Positions 1 to 5,301 of a stretch of DNA of 6,477 bases are shown in pieces. Numbering within the stretch: the stretch's first letter is position 1; the number at the start of each line of letters is the position of its first letter. Under the pieces are notes generated by a model. The model did not search any database and had not been told where the DNA came from. It saw nothing but the letters and a program-made list of their open reading frames with translations. Position numbers and translations under genes: made by a program. Source of the stretch: Treponema sp. (lineage in GTDB: Bacteria > Spirochaetota > Spirochaetia > Treponematales > Breznakiellaceae); assembly GCA_031266255.1 (NCBI GenBank), contig JAISBK010000131.1:1-6477 (forward strand). Reading direction: 5' to 3'.

Positions 1-51
1 CATATTATATCAGTAAACATACTATGTCAAGAGGTCTAAAACATACATTAA

Positions 52-402
52 TCAACCAAAAACGTATATTTTTATGGTTTTTCCATCTGTTTGAACTCCA
101 TCTTTATTACAGGTTGATACGCAAACCGTATCATCGCTACTGTCATATTTACCCTGCATAAAACATAATATATTATCAAAATAAGCCTTATAGTATTTGC
201 CGGAACCTAAACTACTCTGTTTTATCCAATCTATGCCTGTTGTTTTTGTATAAATAGCTTGATTTTGGCTCTTAGTCCCTGTTCCATCAAATTCAGCATA
301 ATCGCTTAAAATAAAGCCGTCAGTAATATCATTCTTTGTGCGCGTATGACTAAAATCCGTAATATCAGCTTTTTTATGAGTATGCGCTATAGAAAGCTTT
401 CT
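52..402 (-). pseudogene. Truncated C-terminal remnant of a phage tail-fibre-like protein
   Basis: The minus strand is open for 116 codons and ends in TGA (52-54) after the residues KIYVFG. An in-frame TAG (403-405) lies directly upstream. No ATG, GTG or TTG occurs near the 5' end, so this is probably a piece of a longer gene that lost its front. The first 30 residues contain a 12-residue tandem repeat, AHTHKKADITDF then SHTRTKNDITDG. This HTH.K.DITDF pattern is what I know from repeat regions of phage tail-fibre and structural proteins. The rest resembles a short globular tip: it carries an SGKYYKAYF stretch and three cysteines near the end, with no membrane segment. The region is AT-rich compared with the hem genes to its right, consistent with foreign DNA. 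The coding nature is fairly clear from the repeat; the phage origin is inference. An alternative is a bacterial surface protein using the same repeats. Confidence 0.55.
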
Positions 403-466
403 CTAACCCCTGACATGATAATGGCCGGTTTATCCTTTGTTTGTCTCTCGGACTTTAAGCCATGCC

Positions 467-485
467 CAAAACTGTACGAGTTTTG
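467..485 (+). repeat. Perfect 7-bp inverted repeat next to the intron-like 5' end
   Basis: CAAAACT (467-473) and AGTTTTG (479-485) are perfect complements around the loop GTACG. The base after the hairpin is the first base of the intron-like segment. Group IIC introns are known to insert just downstream of terminator-like stem-loops, so this hairpin may be the original target, although it is less GC-rich than a usual Rho-independent terminator. Confidence 0.55.
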
Positions 486-620
486 GTACGCCCCGCATGG
501 GCGGTAACATGGTGGTGAAAGTTCGCCATGCGCTCAGTAGTGAGAAGCATTAGTCAAAGGCGTAGATGGAACCTGGTTGAGCGTCCCCAGCACCTCTGCC
601 TTGATAAAGGCTATTCGGGG
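486..620 (+). mobile_element. Group II intron 5' fragment (domain I-like RNA)
   Basis: The segment opens with GTACGCCCCGCATGGGCG, close to the 5' end of bacterial group II introns, especially IIC types that begin GTGTGCCCGGCATGGGTG. CGCCC (489-493) pairs with GGGCG (499-503). A second helix pairs 509-514 with 524-529 around a GTGAAAG-type loop, the counterpart of the GGGTGAGAGTCCC hairpin of IIC introns. A small hairpin follows (CTCA 533-536 with TGAG 541-544), and GATGGAACCTGGTTGAGC (565-582) resembles the GACATGGAATCTGAAGGAAGC region. A further stem uses GCCTT/AAGGC (598-602 with 607-611). No reverse transcriptase frame and no domain V hairpin follow, so splicing and mobility should be lost. 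The right end is uncertain and 620 is approximate. The identification is from remembered consensus and structure, not alignment; another structured RNA is possible. Confidence 0.5.
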
Positions 621-712
621 CAGGGCATTTACTTTTTTAATTCATGGTAACATAAGGGAATAGATATTATTGGATAATTATCTCATCGAGACACAATTCA
701 TTCGCAAGTGGC

Positions 713-745
713 TTGACAATTCCAATATTTCATGGTATTTATAAT
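713..745 (+). promoter_or_regulatory. Probable sigma-70-type promoter for the gene at 805
   Basis: A perfect -35 hexamer TTGACA lies at 713-718. A perfect TATAAT lies at 740-745, but at 21 bp the spacing is long. At the usual 17 bp the -10 would be TATTTA (736-741), a weak match. One of the two probably serves the gene at 805. The transcript would then include the hairpin repeat at 758-777. Confidence 0.45.
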
Positions 746-757
746 ATTTGAGGGCCG

Positions 758-778
758 AAGTCCCGTTTTAGGGACTTA
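758..778 (+). repeat. Hairpin-forming flanking repeat, left copy
   Basis: AAGTCCC (758-764) and GGGACTT (771-777) form a perfect 7-bp stem with a 6-base loop in the untranslated leader of the gene at 805. The unit AGTCCCGTTTTAGGGACTTA (759-778) reappears in slightly altered form at 1169-1187, just across the gene. The two copies share an exact 11-mer TTAGGGACTTA. It may be an RNA regulatory hairpin, or one boundary of a mobile cassette. Confidence 0.5.
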
Positions 779-804
779 GATTTCGTGTTTGATAGGAGAA
801 GAAA

Positions 805-1170
805 ATGGCAAAATACAACAAACAGGTTTTTGTCAACGAGTGCTTGGCAGACAAAAATGTCAAGACGGCGAGTAAATTCATCGCCTACAAGACTTGGGGT
901 GATCCTAGCCTCTGGTTTGCCGAAGTTATTGACAATGGTAATGCTTTTTTCCATTGGCATCAGGGACAGCGTGATAAGGGGCACAAAGATTCTATTATTC
1001 GCTATGTCACAGCTGATGGTACAAATTGGGAGGCGACTATCCAGGATTATGTCTACTTCCATAGCCCTAATGGGGATAAGAGCAAAGGGCACTCTGACAC
1101 GGTCATTGCATATATCAGCGGTGATAATAGGGCTTATGTCGGCAGTTTTGCTGAATGGTATGATGAATAG
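805..1170 (+). CDS. Hypothetical 121-residue protein with internal repeats
   Basis: I do not recognise this protein. The ATG at 805 has a good Shine-Dalgarno sequence (AGGAG, 794-798), a promoter-like element upstream and a strong terminator downstream, so it is very likely a real single-gene unit. There is no signal peptide or membrane segment; it is probably cytoplasmic. Residues 49-79 and 85-115 form an ungapped duplication with a 36-residue period: FH, then (R/S)DKGH-like and D, I.Y, D positions all line up (H50/H86, K58-G59-H60/K94-G95-H96, D62/D98, Y67/Y103, D71/D107). A weaker third copy seems to start near I26-A-Y. Each unit has the alternating pattern I.Y.(T/S)..D with a later W/Y and A/G, suggesting a beta-strand repeat fold. 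Histidines recur in matched places, so metal or ligand binding is possible but unproven. Its base composition lies between the AT-rich left edge and the hem genes. Confidence 0.8.
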   Translation: MAKYNKQVFVNECLADKNVKTASKFIAYKTWGDPSLWFAEVIDNGNAFFHWHQGQRDKGHKDSIIRYVTADGTNWEATIQDYVYFHSPNGDKSKGHSDTVIAYISGDNRAYVGSFAEWYDE

Positions 1171-1187
1171 TCCTGATTAGGGACTTA
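1169..1187 (+). repeat. Hairpin-forming flanking repeat, right copy
   Basis: AGTCCTGATTAGGGACTTA closely matches the left copy at 759-778, with one base fewer in the loop and a few changes. It can form a short AGTCC/GGACT stem. Its first two bases are the last two of the TAG stop of the preceding gene, and it abuts the terminator stem at 1189. Confidence 0.5.
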
Positions 1188-1188
1188 T

Positions 1189-1224
1189 TAAGGCTTCCTG
1201 AGACAATGTGTTCAGGAAGCCTTA
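1189..1224. terminator. Strong, probably bidirectional terminator between converging genes
   Basis: A perfect 13-bp stem, TAAGGCTTCCTGA (1189-1201) with TCAGGAAGCCTTA (1212-1224), encloses a 10-base loop and is followed on the plus strand by TTTATTTG. It ends the 805-1170 gene. hemL converges from the right with no other hairpin of this strength beyond its stop codon at 1281, so the same structure probably ends that transcript too, although the minus-strand T run is poor. Confidence 0.85.
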
Positions 1225-1235
1225 TTTATTTGCAA

Positions 1236-1248
1236 TGGTATAATACCA
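1236..1248. promoter_or_regulatory. Perfect palindrome containing an extended -10-like motif
   Basis: TGGTATAATACCA is a perfect 6+1+6 palindrome just past the terminator. On the plus strand it reads as an ideal extended -10 (TG, one base, TATAAT) with no clear -35; the minus strand gives TGGTATTAT. On the plus strand it would drive RNA antisense to the 3' end of hemL. It could equally be an operator or a chance palindrome. Confidence 0.25.
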
Positions 1249-1280
1249 CTAAAACTCAGGTTCCGGAAACAGCTTTCAAC

Positions 1281-2567
1281 TCATTGGCTACGGAAGAAAT
1301 CTTCCGCGATTTCCAAGGTTTTGTGTATCTCCGCTTCAGTATGGGCATAGGAAACAAACAAGGCTTCAAACTGAGCCGGCGCCTGGTATATACCCCGTTC
1401 AATCAGATGGGTAAAATACCGGGCATACTGCTTCGTGTCCGCGGTTCTCGCGGTTTTGAGGTCCCGTACCTTTTCACCGGTGAAAAAAAGCGAACCCAGA
1501 GAACCGATATGATTTACCGAACAGGGCGCTCCAGTCCGGCGGATGATCTCGGTAAGGCCGGTGAAGAGCATAGCCCCCAGATGATTGATACGGTCATACA
1601 CTTCAGGATGATCCTGCAGATACGTGAGCTGACTTAGCCCCGCGGCCATAGCAACCGGGTTCCCTGAAAGGGTGCCGGCTTGGTAAACCGGCCCACAGGG
1701 GGAGATGAGTTCCATGATCTCCCGTCTCCCCCCATAAGCGCCTACGGGCATTCCGCCGCCGATTATCTTCCCAAAGGCCGTGAGATCCGGCTGTACTCCA
1801 TAGCAGCCCTGAGCGCCCGCCAAACCCAATCTGAAACCAGTAATCACCTCATCAAAGATAAGGAGTGCCCCCTCGGCAGAACAAATAGCCCTGAGTCTCT
1901 CCAGAAATCCTGCATCAGGGAGTACCACTCCCATATTGGCCGCTACCGGTTCCACGATAACCGCAGCAATCTGGCCTGGGTAATGGGCAAAGAGGTGCTC
2001 CACGCTGTCTCCATCATTGAAGGATGCAACCAGGGTATCTGCCGCGCAGGCAGCCGGTACGCCCGCGCTGTCCGGCGTACTGCCGCTCAACAGCCCAGAG
2101 CCTGCCTTAACCAGCAGCCCGTCACTATGGCCGTGGTAACAACCGGCAAATTTGATGATCTTATCTCGCCCGGTGAATCCCCGGGCCGCCCGGAGCGCGC
2201 TCATGGTGGCCTCGGTACCGGAATTGACCATCCTGACCATTTCTAAAGAAGGAACCAGACTGGTCATAAGCCGGGCCACGCGGACTTCTCCCTCGCTTGC
2301 GGCACCAAAACTCATGCCTTTAGCAGATGCGGCCAGCACCGCCTCGCGGACTTCAGGGTGATTATGCCCCAGGATCAAGGGGCCCCAAGAACCGATGTAA
2401 TCAATATAGGAATTCCCATCCACATCGTAGATCCAGGCTCCATCTGCATGATCAATGAAAAAGGGATCCCGGTTTACCCCCCGAAAAGCCCGGACCGGAC
2501 TGTTCACCCCGCCGGGGATGAGTTTCTTGGCCTCTGCAAAGAGTGCCGCGGAACGGCTCACGTCCAT
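1281..2567 (-). CDS. hemL: Glutamate-1-semialdehyde 2,1-aminomutase
   Basis: This PLP-dependent enzyme of the cytoplasm converts glutamate-1-semialdehyde to 5-aminolevulinate, the last step of the C5 route to tetrapyrroles. With the start at 2567 the protein has 428 residues, the usual family length (about 426). Visible hallmarks are VNSGTEAT (114-121), CYHGHSD (143-149), the aminomutase-specific VEPVAANMG (205-213), the PLP-binding aspartate in DEVITGFR (D239), the Schiff-base lysine in TAFGKIIGGG (K267), and GTLSGNP (298-304). The frame is also open to an ATG at 2594, but GGAGG (2576-2580) sits 8 bases before the ATG at 2567, and that ATG shares one base with the hemB stop. The nine extra residues are therefore unlikely to be real. 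It is co-transcribed with hemB and probably translationally coupled to it. All key residues are present, so the enzyme should be active. Confidence 0.97.
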   Translation of the reverse strand: MDVSRSAALFAEAKKLIPGGVNSPVRAFRGVNRDPFFIDHADGAWIYDVDGNSYIDYIGSWGPLILGHNHPEVREAVLAASAKGMSFGAASEGEVRVARLMTSLVPSLEMVRMVNSGTEATMSALRAARGFTGRDKIIKFAGCYHGHSDGLLVKAGSGLLSGSTPDSAGVPAACAADTLVASFNDGDSVEHLFAHYPGQIAAVIVEPVAANMGVVLPDAGFLERLRAICSAEGALLIFDEVITGFRLGLAGAQGCYGVQPDLTAFGKIIGGGMPVGAYGGRREIMELISPCGPVYQAGTLSGNPVAMAAGLSQLTYLQDHPEVYDRINHLGAMLFTGLTEIIRRTGAPCSVNHIGSLGSLFFTGEKVRDLKTARTADTKQYARYFTHLIERGIYQAPAQFEALFVSYAHTEAEIHKTLEIAEDFFRSQ

Positions 2568-2580
2568 TACCCTATCCTCC
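2565..2580 (-). promoter_or_regulatory. hemB/hemL junction: ribosome binding site and TAATG overlap
   Basis: On the minus strand GGAGG (2580-2576) is followed 8 bases later by TAATG (2569-2565). The TAA ends hemB and its last A begins the hemL ATG. The binding site lies inside the end of hemB. This arrangement points to termination-reinitiation coupling and fixes the hemL start. Confidence 0.85.
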
Positions 2581-3553
2581 CCTGGGCAATCCATCCTGCA
2601 ATTTCCCGGGCAAAATAACTTATCAAGATGCGGGCCCCTGCCCTGAATATACCCACCGTACTTTCACCAATCACCTGTGCCTCATCAAGATACCCTGCCT
2701 TGGCAGCGGCCTTTATCATGGCATATTCTCCACTCACGCTATACGCAGCCACCGGCACCCGAACCTGTTCCGCAACCTTTTGAATCACGTCTAAGTAGGC
2801 CAAGGCAGGCTTCACCATGACCAGGTCCGCTCCTTCCTGGACGGCCTGTAATGCCGCCTGGATTCCCTCATTCTTGTTGTGATAGTCCATCTGATAGGTT
2901 TTCCGGTCTCCAAAAGCCGGTGTAGAATCCACGGCAAGCCTAAAGGGACTGTAGAAGGCAGAACAGTACTTGACCGCATAAGCCATGATAGGCAGGGCCG
3001 TGTAATCCTGCGTATCCAAGGCGTGCCGGATGAACCCCACCCGTCCGTCCATCATGTCCGAAGGAGCCAGCATCTGGGCGCCTGCTTCTGCGTGGGAAAG
3101 GGCAATCTTTGCCAAGTAGGGGAGGGTCTTGTCATTGTCAACCTGTTCTCCTTCCAAGATTCCGCAATGACCGTGGCTCGTATATGCGCACATACATACA
3201 TCGGTAATCCTGAACATTTCAGGATAATGGGCAGCGGTGTACCGTAATGCAGTCTGGATGATCCCCTCCGGCTGGTACGCGCCGCTTCCTTGGGGATCTT
3301 TCTCCTCCGGCAGGCCGAAGAAAAGTACCTTCGTCACTCCCACCTTCAGGAGTTGTTCATAGAGCGACCCAAGCCTATCCACACTGTACCGGTACTGGCC
3401 GTCCATAGCGGAGATTGGTTCTTGGATGTTTTTTCCTGCTTTGACAAACACAGGATAGATCAAGCTATCTTGGGAGATTCTGGTTTCCCTGACCATTCTG
3501 CGGAGCGTATCGCTCCCGCGCAACCGTCTTGCTCTGTAGCGTATTTCTGCCAT
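2567..3553 (-). CDS. hemB: Delta-aminolevulinic acid dehydratase (porphobilinogen synthase)
   Basis: This cytoplasmic enzyme condenses two molecules of 5-aminolevulinate into porphobilinogen, the pyrrole unit of haem, sirohaem and corrinoids. At 328 residues it has normal family length. The two active-site lysines are visible as K195 (AVKYCSAFYSPFR) and K248 (LVMVKPALAYLD). The zinc-type metal motif is complete: DVCMCAYTSHGHCG supplies C120, C122 and C130, so this is the zinc-dependent form, not the aspartate/magnesium form. The C-terminal VSGEYAMI and GARILISYFA segments are also typical. The ATG at 3553 has a GAGGG ribosome site about 8 bases upstream. The gene is first of the hemB-hemL pair and overlaps hemL by one base. 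Neither hemA nor hemC/hemD is nearby, so the remaining pathway must be elsewhere if present. Confidence 0.97.
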   Translation of the reverse strand: MAEIRYRARRLRGSDTLRRMVRETRISQDSLIYPVFVKAGKNIQEPISAMDGQYRYSVDRLGSLYEQLLKVGVTKVLFFGLPEEKDPQGSGAYQPEGIIQTALRYTAAHYPEMFRITDVCMCAYTSHGHCGILEGEQVDNDKTLPYLAKIALSHAEAGAQMLAPSDMMDGRVGFIRHALDTQDYTALPIMAYAVKYCSAFYSPFRLAVDSTPAFGDRKTYQMDYHNKNEGIQAALQAVQEGADLVMVKPALAYLDVIQKVAEQVRVPVAAYSVSGEYAMIKAAAKAGYLDEAQVIGESTVGIFRAGARILISYFAREIAGWIAQGRIG

Positions 3554-3556
3554 GTT

Positions 3557-3649
3557 TCAAACCCTCAATCTATGCTTAAGGTACTCGTCTATGGCGCTAT
3601 CGTCTAGTCTACCCGGCATTACCTCCAAGTAAAAAACAGGAAAAACCAT
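3557..3649 (-). CDS. Possible short leader ORF before hemB
   Basis: A 30-codon minus-strand frame runs from an ATG at 3649 to a TGA at 3557-3559, ending three bases before the hemB ATG. An internal ATG at 3619 would give 20 residues; its GGAGG lies only 2 bases upstream, which is too close for good initiation. The hemB ribosome site is inside this frame, so translating it could influence hemB. The predicted peptide (ending EYLKHRLRV) resembles nothing I know. It may be chance in a 142-bp divergent intergenic region that must also hold the hemB promoter. I see a weak -10-like TATAAA on the minus strand at 3664-3669 without a -35. Confidence 0.2.
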   Translation of the reverse strand: MVFPVFYLEVMPGRLDDSAIDEYLKHRLRV

Positions 3650-3695
3650 CCCGTCTTACTTGATTTATACCCACGGGAAAGATAGGCTTATAGGT

Positions 3696-4679
3696 ATGTT
3701 TTTGTCCGTTTCCAATACGGTTACCCCTATATGTATCCTCAAAGAAAACGAAGCGCACTTAGTTGAAGAAATTGAGACCTATCTTGATACAAGATACCCC
3801 GAAGAGAGTAAACTGGTTAAGAATCGCTTTCAGTGTCTCCAGGGACTGGGCGATGCCATTTCCCAGTACCCTTCGGTGAGGGCAACGCAAATCATGCGAG
3901 GGGAGCACCGAAGCGAGGAAAATCTTATTGAATCCCTCTCCAGTTTTTCCTCTACGTCTCATTTATTCCACATTCCCACCAGGGTAGTGGCTACCCGTAG
4001 TTTTTTGGTAGCCAAATTTCATGCGTTTTCTATGCTTTCCATACTGGTACGGGATGTACGGGCCCTCTATTTCCCGGTGCGGCGCGTGCTGTTTTCGATT
4101 GTCTGTACCCTGATGGCAGAAGAGGTCTATTTTTCCTGTTTAGAGGATGTCTCCTTTTCCCATGATACCAAAATCAGTCTGGCAAACGACCTCATTTCCC
4201 TTTGGGATAGCGGCAGAGACCCACGAGCGGTTCGGCACCTTCCTGCCTTGGAGTCACTGTGGATAGCTCGGGATGCGGCGCCGCCTGCTTTTGGAACCAT
4301 GGAAGGTTCCAGCGAATTGATCCGTATTTCCATGGATATGGGGGAAGACTGGCATATCTTTCTGGTACAAGAGACGGATCATGCGGAAACCCGATGGGCC
4401 TTGGAGGAATTCCTGTTCGGCCTTTCCTATGAGGAGATCCTCAAGGTTCGTTCCAGGCTGGTCCGGTTTGGCATTTCCGCAATAGGACGGGATGAGGTCC
4501 GTTCCTATATTGGCAGCCAACCTTCCTATCGTACGGTAAAAGATGCGGATCCCCGGACCATTTATGATTTTTATATTGACCGCCGGGATGCCGCGGTCTT
4601 CCGCAAGCGTATTGCCTTGCCCGGACCCCAGCGAACCTTAGAAGAAATTTACCTAAAATACCTCATCACCCTTGCATAG
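3696..4679 (+). CDS. Hypothetical protein, about 327 residues
   Basis: I do not recognise a family. The frame is long, uninterrupted and of coding composition, with the TAG stop at 4677-4679. It could begin at a TTG at 3660, but that has no ribosome site. The ATG at 3696 has GATAGG (3681-3686) about 9 bases upstream, so I prefer it. The protein has no signal peptide. Residues about 103-150 are hydrophobic and probably helical (LVAKFHAFSMLSILVRDVRALYF and on) but carry several arginines, so this is likely a buried core rather than a membrane span. The C-terminal half is rich in charged residues (WALEEFLFGLSYEEILKVRSRL) and looks helical and soluble. It is divergent from hemB and converges on the deaminase gene with a 43-base gap; no obvious terminator hairpin is seen there. 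Nothing in its context assigns a function. Confidence 0.85.
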   Translation: MFLSVSNTVTPICILKENEAHLVEEIETYLDTRYPEESKLVKNRFQCLQGLGDAISQYPSVRATQIMRGEHRSEENLIESLSSFSSTSHLFHIPTRVVATRSFLVAKFHAFSMLSILVRDVRALYFPVRRVLFSIVCTLMAEEVYFSCLEDVSFSHDTKISLANDLISLWDSGRDPRAVRHLPALESLWIARDAAPPAFGTMEGSSELIRISMDMGEDWHIFLVQETDHAETRWALEEFLFGLSYEEILKVRSRLVRFGISAIGRDEVRSYIGSQPSYRTVKDADPRTIYDFYIDRRDAAVFRKRIALPGPQRTLEEIYLKYLITLA

Positions 4680-4722
4680 CACCCTATCCCTTTCCCCCTT
4701 CTTCAGCCAACCATGAAAAAAC

Positions 4723-5214
4723 CTATTGCTGATCATAAGCTTCGGTTTCATCGTAGATGTACTCAAGCCCAATACCGGCCTTTTCAAACATAAGCTCTGA
4801 ATCGCCTGCGTCATGGTAGCGACGCTGGCAAACTACCCGGCAGATACCGCAGTTAATGATCAGCATCGCGCAGGTTCGGCAGGGGGTCATCCGGCAATAG
4901 AGGGTGGCCCCTGCTATGGCAATGCCCCGTTTGGCGGCTTGGCAGATGGCGTTTTGTTCTGCATGAACCGTCCGTACGCAATGGGTGGTAAGACTGCCGT
5001 CCTCGTGGATCATCTTTTTAAGCTGATGTCCTACTTCATCGCAATGGGGCAGACCTGCCGGAGCGCCCACATAACCGGTTACGAGGATCTGGTTGTCCTT
5101 GGCGATGACGCAGCCGGAACGCCCCCGGCCGCAGGTTGCCCGCTTGGAAATCGCGTTACAGACTTCCATAAAATACTCGTCCCAACTGGGCCGTATGTAG
5201 GGTGTTTCTTCCAT
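4723..5214 (-). CDS. dCMP deaminase / cytidine deaminase family (ComEB-like) protein
   Basis: Zinc-dependent deaminase of the deoxycytidylate family; the expected reaction is dCMP to dUMP in the cytoplasm, supplying thymidylate synthesis. With the start at 5214 it has 163 residues, typical for the family. RPSWDEYFMEVCNAISKRATC opens the fold. GYVGAPAGLPHC is the family nucleotide-binding region. HAEQNAI gives the zinc ligand H84 and catalytic E86, and PCRTCAMLIINCGI gives C112 and C115. The frame is open to an ATG at 5250, but a TATAAT (5271-5276, minus strand) places the likely transcript start near 5263, and the GGAG ribosome site lies 5 bases before the ATG at 5214, so I chose the latter. 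A preceding AGGAG strengthens the region. The substrate (dCMP versus another cytosine compound) is inferred from family resemblance. Confidence 0.92.
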   Translation of the reverse strand: MEETPYIRPSWDEYFMEVCNAISKRATCGRGRSGCVIAKDNQILVTGYVGAPAGLPHCDEVGHQLKKMIHEDGSLTTHCVRTVHAEQNAICQAAKRGIAIAGATLYCRMTPCRTCAMLIINCGICRVVCQRRYHDAGDSELMFEKAGIGLEYIYDETEAYDQQ

Positions 5215-5270
5215 ATTTTCTCCATTTTCTCCTGATCCGCATTGTAGCATCTGGAATAGTTATGTACAGT

Positions 5271-5276
5271 ATTATA
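5271..5276 (-). promoter_or_regulatory. -10 element for the deaminase gene in a shared divergent region
   Basis: A perfect TATAAT reads on the minus strand about 57 bases before the chosen deaminase start. No good -35 lies 17 bases upstream. On the plus strand the overlapping TATTAT (5270-5275) or TATAAC (5273-5278) could serve the caspase-like gene, so the two promoters may overlap. The inverted repeat GTTAT (5259-5263) / ATAAC (5274-5278) spans the site. Confidence 0.4.
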
Positions 5277-5301
5277 ACGTGAGTTCGACAGGAGGGTTAT
5301 G

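Larger units (their letters stand above)
403..804. other. Gene-free 402-bp stretch with intron fragment, promoter and leader
   Basis: No credible protein-coding frame lies here. From left to right it holds about 60 bases I cannot assign, a perfect hairpin (467-485), a group II intron-like 5' segment starting at 486, an AT-rich stretch (about 621-712) in which I recognise nothing, a promoter-like element (713-745), and a leader with a hairpin repeat (759-778) and a Shine-Dalgarno sequence serving the gene at 805. The intron-like segment lacks the catalytic domain V sequence, so it is a fragment. Confidence 0.6.

Noticed and set aside
670..744. A short TTG-initiated plus-strand frame (about 24 codons) overlapping the promoter
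   Set aside because: Too short, with no ribosome site, and it runs through the TTGACA and TATAAT elements.
739..1092. Minus-strand frame of 117 codons
   Set aside because: It is antisense to the repeat-bearing gene, with no ribosome site or recognisable motif.
785..1180. Plus-strand frame of 131 codons in a different phase over the orphan gene
   Set aside because: It overlaps the 805-1170 gene almost completely and lacks its ribosome site. The 805 frame has regular 36-residue repeats, which an accidental frame would not show.
1..1200. A diversity-generating retroelement or a CRISPR array in the AT-rich left part
   Set aside because: There is no reverse transcriptase, no template/variable repeat pair and no regularly spaced repeat; only two flanking copies of one motif are seen.
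1680..2246. Plus-strand frame of 188 codons, and other plus-strand frames across 1206-3607
   Set aside because: These are shadows of hemL and hemB, whose catalytic motifs are complete on the minus strand.
3660..3698. TTG start for the 3696-4679 gene
   Set aside because: No ribosome site precedes it, and the ATG at 3696 has one. It remains possible but less likely.
4680..4722. A terminator between the converging 3696-4679 and deaminase genes
   Set aside because: There is a short A/T run but no convincing stem-loop.
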